Source of the DNA: Mycoplasma sp. Mirounga ES2805-ORL
Lineage (GTDB): Bacteria > Bacillota_I > Bacilli_A > Mycoplasmatales > Metamycoplasmataceae
Assembly: GCF_017084445.1 (NCBI RefSeq)
Contig: NZ_CP070947.1
Location: 682,001-746,000, forward strand
Length of the DNA stretch: 64,000 nt
Direction: 5' to 3'
Positions 48,279-59,171 of the stretch are shown piece after piece (the stretch's first letter is position 1; the number at the start of each line of letters is the position of its first letter). The notes beneath the pieces were generated by a model that was not told the origin of the DNA, made no database searches, and was given only the letters and a program-made list of their open reading frames with translations. The position numbers and the translations under genes were made by a program.

Positions 48279-48352
48279 GGGGGTTTAGTATAATGGCATT
48301 ACAGCGGTCTCCAAAACCGCCCATAAGGGTTCGATTCCTTTAACCCCCGCCA
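48279..48352 (+). tRNA. trnW: tRNA-Trp, anticodon CCA
   Basis: The cloverleaf is complete: acceptor GGGGGTT/AACCCCC, D-arm GTA...TAC with TAATGG loop, anticodon stem GCGGT/ACCGC with loop CTCCAAA (anticodon CCA at 48311-48313), and T-arm AAGGG-TTCGATT-CCTTT. The discriminator is G and the CCA tail is encoded. CCA pairs only with UGG, so a separate tRNA-Trp(UCA), not in this window, must read the many UGA codons. Confidence 0.96.
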
Positions 48353-48369
48353 TTTGAAAACATTTTCAC

Positions 48370-48405
48370 AAAAAAATATCAAGATTTAAGTCTTGATATT
48401 TTTTT
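48370..48405. terminator. Bidirectional terminator between tRNA-Trp and rpsR
   Basis: The long stem AAAAAAATATCAAGA / TCTTGATATTTTTTT with loop TTTAAG is symmetrical and serves both converging units. Confidence 0.85.
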
Positions 48406-48418
48406 AGCTTTTTATTAT

Positions 48419-48724
48419 TTATTTTGTTTCAGTTTGTTGTTCTTTATTTGTATTAGTTGTAGTTGTAGGCTTTACAACTCTAATTCTTTCTTTAGTGAAA
48501 GGCATTAAAGCCATAAATCTTGCACGTTTAATTGCGTTAGCAATTTTTCTTTGATCTTTTGCACAAGCACCTGTTGTTGAACGAGGTTTAATAGCGCCAA
48601 CACCAGAAACATATTTACTTAAAAATTCAACATCTTTATAGTCAACATAGTCAATCTTTTGTTCACAGTTGTCACATCTACGACGTTTTAGAAATCCAAC
48701 TTTTTTATTAATTTTTCTAGCCAT
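48419..48724 (-). CDS. rpsR: 30S ribosomal protein S18
   Basis: S18 binds 16S rRNA in the platform together with S6. The 101-residue protein shows the family core: KRRRCDNCEQKIDYVDYKDVE, then RSTTGACAKDQRKIANAIKR and ARFMALMPF. It has extra N-terminal residues and a Thr/Gln-rich C-terminal tail of about 20 residues (TTTTNTNKEQQTETK). CxxC near residue 17 is the zinc-ribbon-like (C+) feature seen in some S18. It is the last gene of rpsF-ssb-rpsR; GGAG precedes the ATG. Confidence 0.95.
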   Translation of the reverse strand: MARKINKKVGFLKRRRCDNCEQKIDYVDYKDVEFLSKYVSGVGAIKPRSTTGACAKDQRKIANAIKRARFMALMPFTKERIRVVKPTTTTNTNKEQQTETK

Positions 48725-48747
48725 TATTGTAAATTCTCCTATTTATT

Positions 48748-49281
48748 TTATTCATCGAAATCATCTGTTCCAAAATCATCAAAACCATGTTCTGAACTTC
48801 ATGTTTTTGTTTGGTTTTCATTTTGATATGCAACATTATTTGGTTGTTCTTTACCAGCAAATGTTGGTACCTGTTGTTGAACAGCATTATTCATTTTGTT
48901 TTTATTAAAAGTGTTTTTTGGAGTTGATGCAACAAAAGTTTCATTTTGTTTTAGTTCTCTAGCTTCTCTTTGTTTTCTTGATTCAAGTAAAGAAAAGTTT
49001 TCAACAGTAACTTCATAACTATTTATAATGTTGCCTTGTTTGTCAGTATATCTAGAGCTTGTAAATCTACCTTCGATTGAAAGAAGTGTACCTTTTGTTG
49101 AGTATTGTTCAATAGAAATTGCCGCTTCTCTTCATGCAACAAAAGGAATAAAATCAGTAATTTCATTTCCCCCTTGATAGCGTGATACAGCAAGAGTTCC
49201 TCTAACATATTTAACACCGTTTGGTGTTGAAAAAGATCTAACTTCATTAGTTAATCTTCCAATCAATAAAACTTTATTCAT
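48748..49281 (-). CDS. ssb: Single-stranded DNA-binding protein
   Basis: SSB coats single-stranded DNA during replication and repair. The 177-residue protein starts MNKVLLIGRLTNEVRSFSTPNG and has an OB fold with RGTLAVSRYQ, DFIPFVAWREAAISIEQYSTKG and LLSIEGRFTSSRYTD. A Gln/Asn-rich linker follows, and it ends in acidic FDDFGTDDFDE. That end resembles the DDDIPF-type tip that recruits partners, but lacks the final Pro-Phe. Two Trp codons are TGA. The position between rpsF and rpsR is the classic Firmicute arrangement. Confidence 0.95.
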
Positions 49282-49302
49282 TAGCATTCTCCTTAAAATA
49301 AA

Positions 49303-49758
49303 CTATTTAGTTTCTTCTACTTTTTTGGTTCTTGGTTTTCTAACTCTTGGTTTTTCGTCTTTATTTTCATCTGTGATATTGTCTTTTTGACTTTTACTAT
49401 GTGAAAATTTTGAGTTTTCATTTTTATTTGCATATTCTGAATTACGAGAGTTTCTTTTTCTTTTGTTTTCCTTTTTAGGTTTATTTTCAAAACTTAAATT
49501 GATAACAAGATTTCTTCATATTTCTTTTGTAATATTGCAACGACGTGAAAATTCAGCAATTAAGTTTGTTTCTGAATTTAAAGTAAATAATAAATATTGA
49601 GCTTTTAATGATTTGTTTATAGGGTAAGCCAAATCTGTTCTTTCAAGTTTTTCACTTGTCAAAATATTTTTCTTACCAAAGACACTTTCAACTAAGTTGA
49701 AGCCTATTTCAGGTTCTACTTTAGGATCAAGTATCATCATAATTTCATATTTTTGCAT
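49303..49758 (-). CDS. rpsF: 30S ribosomal protein S6
   Basis: S6 pairs with S18 on the 30S platform. The 151-residue protein starts MQKYEIMMILDPKVEPEIG and continues with the S6 fold (KLERTDLAYPINKSLKAQYLLF) to about residue 95. It then carries a Lys/Arg/Asn-rich extension of about 55 residues (for example KPKKENKRKRNSRNSEY), longer than in most bacteria. It is the first gene of the rpsF-ssb-rpsR operon and is preceded by AAGGAG, which lies in a hairpin (see leader). Confidence 0.94.
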
Positions 49759-49762
49759 TTAT

Positions 49763-49817
49763 CTCCTTATGGACTTCTGGGCATATAGCCAAGGAGTAAT
49801 AGTGTTATTTTATTACT
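49763..49817 (-). promoter_or_regulatory. rpsF leader hairpins, candidate S6:S18 autoregulatory site
   Basis: On the minus strand, CTCCTT (49791-49796) pairs with the AAGGAG ribosome binding site of rpsF (49763-49768). The loop holds a GG/CC-containing interior (TTGGCTATATGCCCAG). A second AGTAATA/TATTACT hairpin lies upstream (49795-49817). Leaders of rpsF in many bacteria bind the S6:S18 complex to repress translation; this one has the right place and a sequestered site. Confidence 0.5.
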
Positions 49818-50178
49818 CGTGTTATATTATATATATAAATACAAATAGACATAGTATTTAATTAGCCTAATTTAATATCTTTGTAAAGGTTTTAAAAATT
49901 TTAATTTAGTTTTTCGCAATTTTTAAAAAGGCAAAAAACACAATATTTTTCCATAATAATTTAACTTTTTCAATTTTTTGTATTAAAAATTTTAAATACC
50001 AATTAATTAAACAGAAATAGGAATATTTAATTCTTAAAAACTATTCTTAATTTTTTAATTAAATTAGTTTAAGTCCATTTATGGAATATTTCAATGCATA
50101 AAGTAACTAAAAATCACAAAAGTATTAGTTTTATTTACAAAAAACAATGAAATATCACTTTTTTTATAAAATATATAT
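49818..50178. other. AT-rich divergent intergenic region
   Basis: About 360 bases between the rpsF and p37 units carry no gene. It contains a TATAAT on the minus strand at 49826-49831, placed to start the rpsF leader, and a TATAAA-rich stretch near 50165 that likely serves the riboswitch transcript. Nothing else stands out; no repeated DnaA-box-like words were seen. Confidence 0.5.
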
Positions 50179-50180
50179 AG

Positions 50181-50285
50181 ACAAGGGTGCTTTTAATTAT
50201 TAATTAAAGGCTGAGATTATACCTATTAGTTGATCATGGTAATTCATGCGTAACTATGTATTAAGAAACAAAATATTTCCCTTGT
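50181..50285 (+). promoter_or_regulatory. TPP riboswitch (THI element)
   Basis: The closing stem ACAAGGG (50181-50187) pairs with CCCTTGT (50279-50285). Inside, GCTTT...AAAGGC forms the extended arm leading to the conserved GGCTGAGA (50209-50216). The second arm TTGATCATGGTAATTCATGC followed by GTAACTA matches the TPP pattern 'CTGATCTGGATAATGCCAGCGTAGGGA'. No terminator follows, and the AGAGGAGA ribosome binding site lies about 10 bases past the closing stem, so control is probably at translation start. Confidence 0.88.
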
Positions 50286-50312
50286 CAATTACTTAGAGGA
50301 GATATTTTTTAT

Positions 50313-51617
50313 ATGAAAAAAATCAAAAAAACAATATTAGGGCTTAGTCCTTTAATGGCTGTTGCACCTATTTCTATGGCTGCCAGTTGTTTTAATAGTA
50401 AGGATAAAGATAATTGAGATACAAAAATAACAATTGTTAATAATTGAATTAATGAAGGGTTTGAAGATACAAATTTAGAAAAAACATTTTTAGATTTATT
50501 ATCGAAAAGATTTAATGATTTAAAAAATAATGATCCAAAACTAAAAGATAAACCAAATGTTATCTTTGAAATTGCATCAAAAAGTGAACCTTCTAAAATT
50601 TATCAAGACTTAAAATCAGATAAAGAAAATGTCGATTTAGGATTAATGAATTATTCTATTTTTTCTGAAGATTTTATAGATGGTAATGTTAATGAAAATA
50701 ATTTAAAGTTACATTTAGTTTCTCAAGCTAGTACACTTAAATTCAAATGACAATCCTTGGATTCAGACTTTTATGAAAATGGTTTAATAACAGATAAATT
50801 AAGAGTTGCTGCTGAAAACAATAATAAAGTTTGGTTCAATGATACAAATAAGGAATATCCAAATTGAACTGATGCTTATGATGAAATTCCGTATTTTGAT
50901 GGTTCGAAGTACAAGTTCTTTTATGAAACCAATAAATTAACTTATGTATATCATGGGGCAATCATGATTTCTGGAACGAAGGCTAAGAGAGATGAAATAA
51001 TAAAGGATTGAGAGGATAAAAACTTTAAAAAATTTGTTTCTCACGGAATAGCATTTAAAAATGAAAATAGTGCCGGAAAATATAAATATCAAGTAGCCTT
51101 AATGGCAAGACATTTTAATAAAACAATTTCAGAAATTAATGATTACTTTAGAAAAAACTCAAATCAAATAATTAAAGGTAAATCAATAGGGAAAACATTA
51201 GGCAAAGCTGCTAGTGGAGTAGTTCCACATATCGGTTTTGCTGATGAAGGTGATTTAAATTGAACACCTAAAGCATGAGGCGAAACACTTTATAAACCAG
51301 ATGGATTTGATTCAAATAAGCCGGTAAATGATGCTACAAATGACGTTGTTAGAGTTTTAACACTTACAAATCCAGCCGCTTATGATGTTGTTTTTGGCCG
51401 TCCAAGTTTGCCAAAAGAACAAGTTGATCTTATTAAAAAAGCTTTAATGTCTTTAACGTTAGAAGAAAATACATATGGTATTTACACAGGTTACAATAAA
51501 TTTCAGGATTTAACGTTAGATTTATTCAAAAAATTTATAAAACTACAAATACAAGCAGAAACTACAAAATCAGATTTAATTAAAGGATCTGATATTCCTA
51601 TTATCAAGGAAAATTAA
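50313..51617 (+). CDS. p37/Cypl-type lipoprotein, thiamine pyrophosphate-binding receptor
   Basis: This is the substrate-binding lipoprotein of an ABC importer. The 434-residue protein has a lipobox (ISMAASC, Cys near 26) and a periplasmic-binding-protein body. M. hyorhinis p37 (Cypl, about 400 residues) crystallised with thiamine pyrophosphate and is encoded with p29 and p69, the same order as here. The TPP riboswitch immediately upstream supports the same substrate. Fourteen or so Trp codons are mostly TGA, with a TGG in NNKVWFND. Motifs such as ASTLKFKW, YVYHGAIMISG and AAYDVVFGRPSL may line the ligand site. It is followed by the ATPase after 3 bases. Confidence 0.87.
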
Positions 51618-51620
51618 TTT

Positions 51621-52373
51621 ATGAAGAATATAGTTGAGTTAAGAAATATTACTTTTTCATATTCTAAAAAAAGTAAGCCTATTTTAGAAAATATATCTTT
51701 AGAAATACCTCAAGGTCAAATGGTTGCTGTCATAGGACCATCTGGAGTTGGAAAAACTTCTCTTTTTAGGTTGCTTGTAAAGAATATTAAACCAAATGCA
51801 GGATCATTAAATCTCTTTGAGTCTGATATTTCAAATATATCTAAAAAGCAATGAAAAAAAATTATAAATAAAATAGGTTTTTTAACTCAAAAGCCAAATT
51901 TAATAAACACAGATAATGTTTATAACAACGTTAAGAGGTCATTTACCCAATATAAAAATTGATTTTATAGGTTAATTTCATATATTGACAAAGAACAACG
52001 GATGACCATTTTTAAAACTCTAGATGATTTAGACATTCTAGAAAAAGCGTTTTATAGAATTAGTGATCTAAGCGGTGGTCAACAGCAAAGGGTCGAAATA
52101 ACTAAATTATTGGTTAAGAATGTTGATTTGATTTTAGCGGATGAACCTACCTCAAATTTAGATAACGAAACCTCAAAAGACGTTTTAAAAATACTACAAA
52201 AATTAGTAAAAGAAAAAAATATGACAGTCATAGTTAATATTCATGACTTGTCATTAGTGAATTATTATTTTGATAGAGTTATTGCTCTAAATGATAAACA
52301 AATAGTTATGGACAAACCCACGAAAAATGTTGAATTATGAGAAATGATAAATATAGTAAAGAAAATCAAGTAA
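51621..52373 (+). CDS. p29-type ABC transporter ATPase (TPP importer)
   Basis: This ATPase powers uptake of the ligand bound by the p37-like receptor. The 250-residue protein resembles the phosphonate (PhnC) class, as p29 does. It has Walker A GPSGVGKTS near residue 37, signature LSGGQQQR, Walker B LILADEPTSNLD, and an H-loop NIHDLSL. All motifs are intact. A TGA at 52338 is Trp, and the frame continues to TAA at 52371. Its end overlaps the permease start by 37 bases. Confidence 0.9.
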
Positions 52374-54109
52374 GTAAGAAAATAAACGGATTATTTTTTA
52401 AAATAAAAAGTGATAAAGCGGAAACCGGCAAAAAACTATTGCCTGCTTTTAAGTATGTATTTCTTGCTTTATTATTTCTAATTCCTTTAGTGTTGCTTTT
52501 TTTTCAAAATAGTGAGTTGAATGAAAATGGTTCTAGAGAATTTTGAATAGCTTTAAAAAACTTTTTTGTTTTTAGTAATCAAAGTCACTTTCTAAGTGGA
52601 CCGTTATCTGATGATACAACAAATCTTTGAGTATTATCATTTGGCCTTATATACATTACTATTAAATACACTATTGTCGGAACATTTATAGGTTTTATAC
52701 TAGCTACTATAACGGCAATATTGTCTTTTAATAAAACTACTAATAAATACTTTGCATTTTTAATTAAATATTTTGTTTTATTTTTAAGAGCTATTCCTGA
52801 ACTGGTATTCATTGGTCTTTTTGCTAAAATATATTCAAGAGGAATAGGATTATTCCTTATTTATGTTTGATTTACATGACTTTGATTGCATAAATACTAT
52901 ATTGAAATATTAGAGAACACAGACTTAGAAGCATATTATGTTTCCATTAATCAAGGTAACAATAAATTTAAAGCTTTCTTTAAAGAAATCTTTCCTAGAG
53001 TCAAAAATAGATTTATCTCTTTATTCTTATTTTCAATTGAGGCAAATATGAGATGAGTCTCAGTTCTTGCCTTACTTGGTGTTTCAGGAATAGGTGAATT
53101 AATTGAGTTTTCAAGAATAAACCCCCCTGGACGTTTTACTGAATTAGGTGTTCCCATTCTTGTCTTAATGATGTCAATTTCAATTTTAGAAGTTTTAAAT
53201 ATTTTATTTAAAAAATATGTTTTTGAAGTGAAAAGCATTAAATTAAAATTTGACAAAAAAGCAAGTAAAAAAGAAATATACAACAAATTATCAAATAAAA
53301 TTAATTGGCAAAAAGTCATTACCTATTTTCTATTTATTTCTATATCAATCTATTCAATTTTTGTTTTAACCACCACACCTATTTTTAAATACAATTCTTC
53401 AGATGCAATAACTTTTTGAAATGCATTTATCAATCCAGATTTTTCAAGCTTGAATTTTAAATCTATGAATTTTAAAGAAAATGTATTATTAATGATTTTT
53501 CAAAGTTTTGCATTTTCAATAATTACAATTTTCTTAATTTTCTTAATTACAATTCTTTTAATTAGATGAATGTCTATTAGGTTGAATAAAACATATATAT
53601 CTTTATTGTCAAGACTATTAAATACTTTAGTAAGACTTATTCCAACTATTGTGTATTTCTTTATTTTTAATCCATTTTTTATCTCGCCTATATTCCTTTT
53701 AATTTTGATAATAACTATTCATGAAGCTTCATCATTGATAAAGCAACTTACAGAAGCAATTGATAATCTTGATGAAGAGGTTATTAATAACTTAAGACTG
53801 CAAGGCTTTACAAATAATAAAATATTTTTTAGATATGCTTTACCATCTATAAAAAATGACCTAATTTCATTACTTGTATTCTATTTTGAATTAGTTTTCC
53901 GTTCATCAATAACTTATAGTGTACTTGCAGGTGATGAACTAGCTCTTGGACACAATATTTGAAAAAATATGCAAAGCACGCCAAGTGGCTGACATCCTGA
54001 AACTGCAATGAGCTATATTTGACTAGCAACTATAGCAATAATTTTTATAAATGTTTCTGGTGTATTTATTAACAAAGTTTTAAATAGACGAAATAAATAT
54101 ATAAAGTAA
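52337..54109 (+). CDS. p69-type fused double permease (TPP importer)
   Basis: The 590-residue protein contains two permease domains in tandem, so one polypeptide can supply the whole channel. Domain 1 runs from about residue 35 to 300, with coupling-loop text YYVSINQGNNKFKAFFKEIFPRVKN. Domain 2 covers about residues 330-580, with VINNLRLQGFTNNKIFFRYALPSIKN. Both loops match the 'EAA' motif that contacts the ATPase. M. hyorhinis p69 is similar in size. The reading frame overlaps the ATPase gene by 37 bases, and Trp codons are mostly TGA. A good terminator follows. Confidence 0.85.
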
Positions 54110-54130
54110 GTTACTTTAAAAAACTCAAAC

Positions 54131-54168
54131 AAAAACTTGTATTCCTTTTTTTGAATATAAGTTTTTTT
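54131..54168 (+). terminator. Terminator of the TPP importer operon
   Basis: The 14-bp stem AAAAACTTGTATTC / GAATATAAGTTTTT (one G-U) has an 8-base T-rich loop and is followed by TTT. The following 54169-54456 stretch is AT-rich and gene-free. Confidence 0.8.
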
Positions 54169-54362
54169 TATACTTTATAAGTATTCAATTAGATTTTAAT
54201 TTATTTAAATGGTTATTTTGAATAACTATAGATTATCAGGGTTTAGAATTTTGCAAATCTAATACAAGAAGAATAAGATATTTCTAATTAAATAAGAATA
54301 AAATCCCGTAATAACAGAAAATTAATATTAAAAAATAGTTTTCAAATTTATAGCAAATAACT

Positions 54363-54393
54363 TTGTAGTTCTTTTCCTAGATTTATATATAAT
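54363..54393 (+). promoter_or_regulatory. Promoter of the trigger-factor-like gene
   Basis: TTGTAG, a 19-base spacer and TATAAT lie about 60 bases before the start codon at 54457. Confidence 0.5.
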
Positions 54394-54456
54394 TCATAGT
54401 AATATTTTTATATTAAATAAAACACATAGAGAAAATTAGCTAGTAGGAGACAAAAA

Positions 54457-55671
54457 ATGATTAATTATTCAATAAAAACAGTAAATGTAAAATTAACACA
54501 ACAAGAATGAAAAGAATTTCAAAATGGTGTTGTTGTTAAAGCAATGAATGAACAAACACAAATTCAAAAACAAGAAATTATTTCGTACGCATTAGATATG
54601 GTTGTTCAAAGTAAAATTAGAGAAGCCTTGGAAGAACTTGATAAGTTTGAAGATAAAACAATAGTGCCTATTGCACCTAATGTTGAGGTTATTCTTGTTG
54701 ACGAAAATAAGTTTGAAGCGCAAATTAAGATAACTTATTATTCATTAAGTGAATTAGAAAAGTTTGATTATAAAAATCTAAAATTCGATTTTGCAGTTCA
54801 ACCTCTAAAAAATGAATTTTTAGAATTAGCATTTCAAAAATTCACCCAATCTTATCCATTGTTAACGCCTATTCAAGATTTTGTTCAAGTAGGAGATCAT
54901 GTAACAATTGATTATAGTGTTATACATCCAATGACTGGAAATGTATTGGATCAAAAACAAAATATTACCTTAGTAACTAGAATGTCTCCAGGTTTTAGTA
55001 TAAATTCTCTTCTACTTAACAGAATGCCAGGAAACTCATTTAAAATACGCGACCCTAAAGGCAATGATTGAATGATTATTATTAAAGGCAATAGAAGACC
55101 AATTCCTACTACTTTAACTAATAATAATATTAATAAAACCGGTATCGAGAATATTAACAGTCTAGAAGATCTTAAGAAACGTTTATTTATGGACTTTAGA
55201 AAAGAACATTATTCAAGTGAGTTATTACGTTTCTATGAAAGAACGATGAGAGAAATAGTTGTAAATTCTAAAATGAATTTTTCACCTGAAAATTTAAAAA
55301 TGGGCTTAGTTGAATATTTCCAAAAAATTTCAGATGGAACTGCAAATATAGATCCAGATGAAGTTCTTAAAGATAAAGATCCTAAAACAATCGAACTAGT
55401 TGCAAGCGGTGATAAAAGTACAAAAGCTAAAATAATTGCCTCAACCTTTGAATTTATGGTTTTAAATACAGAAAAAATAAAAGTAACAGATAAAGAAATA
55501 GAAAATGAAACAAACTATATTCAATCAATGTTAACCAGCAATAATAAAATGGCAAATAAGAAGTTAGCAGAGTCTATATTAACTCGTCAAAAGATCGCTT
55601 TATCTCTTGCAAAAGTTATAAATAAAGATGTTTATACAGTTATTTCAAAAGAACTTAATTTAAGAGTTTAA
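54457..55671 (+). CDS. Trigger factor-related chaperone
   Basis: This 404-residue cytosolic protein has the overall plan of trigger factor, the ribosome-associated folding chaperone and peptidyl-prolyl isomerase. An N-terminal alpha/beta part comes first. A central FKBP-like segment covers about residues 140-215 (VQVGDHVTIDYSVIHPMTG, NSLLLNRMPGNSFKI), and a helical C-terminal arm domain covers about 220-400. The usual ribosome-binding signature (FRxGKxP near residue 45) is not visible, and the N-terminal domain is strongly diverged. GGAG lies 8 bases before ATG. Some mycoplasmas carry such a divergent relative in addition to true Tig. Confidence 0.6.
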
Positions 55672-55762
55672 GTAAATTAAATTTTGCTATTGTGTCTAAA
55701 ATCTATGATACATAGTAATTTTTTATTATTAATGTATATATCGAAATATAAGGAGAGTGAAA

Positions 55763-57376
<1,614 letters not shown>

Positions 57377-57390
57377 TTATCTTGTTTTAT

Positions 57391-57444
57391 AAAAACTACT
57401 TGTACACTTTTCATTTTGTTGTGATGATTACAAGTAGTTTTTTT
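57391..57444 (+). terminator. Terminator after the ABC-F gene
   Basis: The 14-bp stem AAAAACTACTTGTA / TACAAGTAGTTTTT has a 24-base loop and is followed by a T run. Confidence 0.75.
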
Positions 57445-57464
57445 AATAAAAGCATTAAATAAAT

Positions 57465-57470
57465 TATAAT
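57465..57470 (+). promoter_or_regulatory. -10 box of the K+ channel gene, leaderless arrangement
   Basis: TATAAT ends 6 bases before the ATG at 57477, the distance expected when transcription starts on the start codon itself. No Shine-Dalgarno is present. Confidence 0.55.
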
Positions 57471-57476
57471 AGTCAT

Positions 57477-58400
57477 ATGAGTAAAAATAAGACATTTAAA
57501 ACAACATTAAAAATGATAGAATGTATGATTTCTACATCTTCAAACATTAACGATGTTGAAGAAAATAAGAGAAAAATGACAATCTTTTTGCGGATAATTT
57601 ATACAGGAATTATTTTATTTATATATCTAACTTCACTATCTTCTATATTAATAACAAATGATGTCAGATTTGAAAAAGATTGAATAAAGAGCTTAATTAA
57701 CATAAATCAAAGTTTAGTTATTTTTGTAGCAACTATTGATTTTGTTCTTTGGTGAATTATTTCACTAAATGTTGATGGGAAACGAAAATATATTAAGTTT
57801 TTCACATTTCCATTTAGATTTATGGGTATTTTGTTAATACTTATTCTGATTCCTTCAATACAGGAATTAGCAATTAACTTTGGTTATGATAACAAGTCTT
57901 TAGAATTTATTCGTTATTTTGCATTTTTAAGAGCAATAAGGCTAACAATGTTGCTTGGATTCTTTTCACCATTTAGAGCTTTATTTAATGTTTTTGAAAA
58001 AGAAAGATGAGTTTTAACTTATACATTTATCTTTATTCTATTTGTCATCTTTTTATTCTCAACAATTTTTTACAATTTAGAAACTGATAAAACAACAAAA
58101 ATATTTATGCCAAAAGAGGGTCAAACAGAGATTGATGGTAATCAATTTTTCAAAGCTATATATTTTACAACTGTTACAATGACAACTATCGGGTATGGAG
58201 ATTATGCTCCTACAACGCAAATAGGTAGACTCATGGTTATAATTCTTTCATTAATAGGCATAGCAATATTTGCAATACCAAGCGGCGTTATTGCTGGTGG
58301 ATTTATTACTGAATTGAAACATCAAATAGCTCAAAAAAAATTAATAAATCATCATTCAATTGATCCTGAAGAAGATAAGGAAGTTAAAAAACATGATTAG
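57477..58400 (+). CDS. Voltage-gated-like six-helix potassium channel
   Basis: This is a predicted K+ channel in the cell membrane. The 307-residue protein has six helices. The fourth, RYFAFLRAIRLTML near residue 150, carries three arginines spaced like a voltage sensor, though fewer than in eukaryotic Kv. The pore has the selectivity filter TMTTIGYGDYAPTT near 230. The final pore helix is IIGLSLIGIAIFAIPSG-like (LSLIGIAIFAIPSGVIAGGF). A short acidic C-terminal tail follows, with no RCK or cyclic-nucleotide domain. Trp codons are mixed: FVLWWIIS uses one TGG and one TGA. The end overlaps the next gene by 8 bases. Confidence 0.88.
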
Positions 58401-59163
58401 AACTTTAAATATGTCTTCTATTGCGATAGCGATATTTTCAATAATTTCAATTATTTTATTTATTATCATAACTTTTGCTTCAAAAGATGCTTATATGTCT
58501 GCAACTTATAATTCTAGAAAGCATTGCATTAAAGAGAATATAAAGGTAAGAAATTATCTATTTCCTGATCTAATTAAATATTTACTTAAAGTAACAATAA
58601 CTTTTACTATTTTTACAATATTAAACATACCAGGAACTATTTTTAGTTTATATGCAATATTTACCCAGAAATATTCAATTGATTTTTTAAGAAACGTATT
58701 AGTCACTTCTTTATCGTTACTATTATTTTTAATTGTTAGTTTAATCGCTCTAAAATCTCTTTTAAATGTTAAAAAATGATTTAACTTTAATAATTCATTG
58801 AGTGATGAGAATTATATTGAGAATAAAATAAATTTAAGTACAAAAGAAAAACAATTAGACTTTAAAAATAATCAATATAGTTTTCAATTATATAGTAATA
58901 AAAATAGTAATATCTTTAAGAAATTATATTTTGGTGTTTTGACAATTGAGAAAAATAAGTTGAATTCATTAACTGAAAGTGAACAACAAAAATATATTTA
59001 TTCTCTTTTAATAACTGATTTTGAAACAACTTATTTTTATAAGACAAATGATAAATTATCATTGGATATGTTAAGAGATTCTGCAATAACTTTTGGAATA
59101 ATTTCTAAAAATATAAGCTCAAAAAATACAAAAAAAACTACTTCAAGAAAAAGTAGAAAGTAG
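58393..59163 (+). CDS. Hypothetical membrane protein downstream of the K+ channel
   Basis: This 256-residue protein has hydrophobic helices at about residues 8-28, 62-90 and 98-123, followed by a soluble, mostly polar C-terminal part of about 125 residues ending in a basic KKTTSRKSRK tail. I do not recognise a family. The ATG at 58393 overlaps the channel gene by 8 bases; an upstream TTG at 58360 is less likely. Overlap suggests co-transcription and possibly a role as a channel partner, but no motif supports it. The last codons lie in a terminator hairpin. Confidence 0.62.
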
Positions 59164-59171
59164 TTTTTTAT
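59132..59171. terminator. Bidirectional terminator within the C-terminal codons
   Basis: AAAAAACTACTT pairs with AAGTAGTTTTTT across a loop of about 14 bases, and T runs flank it on both strands. The left arm encodes the basic tail of the 58393 gene; the right arm touches the stop of the converging YmdB-type gene. Confidence 0.65.

Noticed and set aside
49818..50178. AT-rich gap considered as a replication origin
   Set aside because: No clusters of DnaA-box-like words and no dnaA/dnaN nearby; promoters and a TPP riboswitch explain the region.
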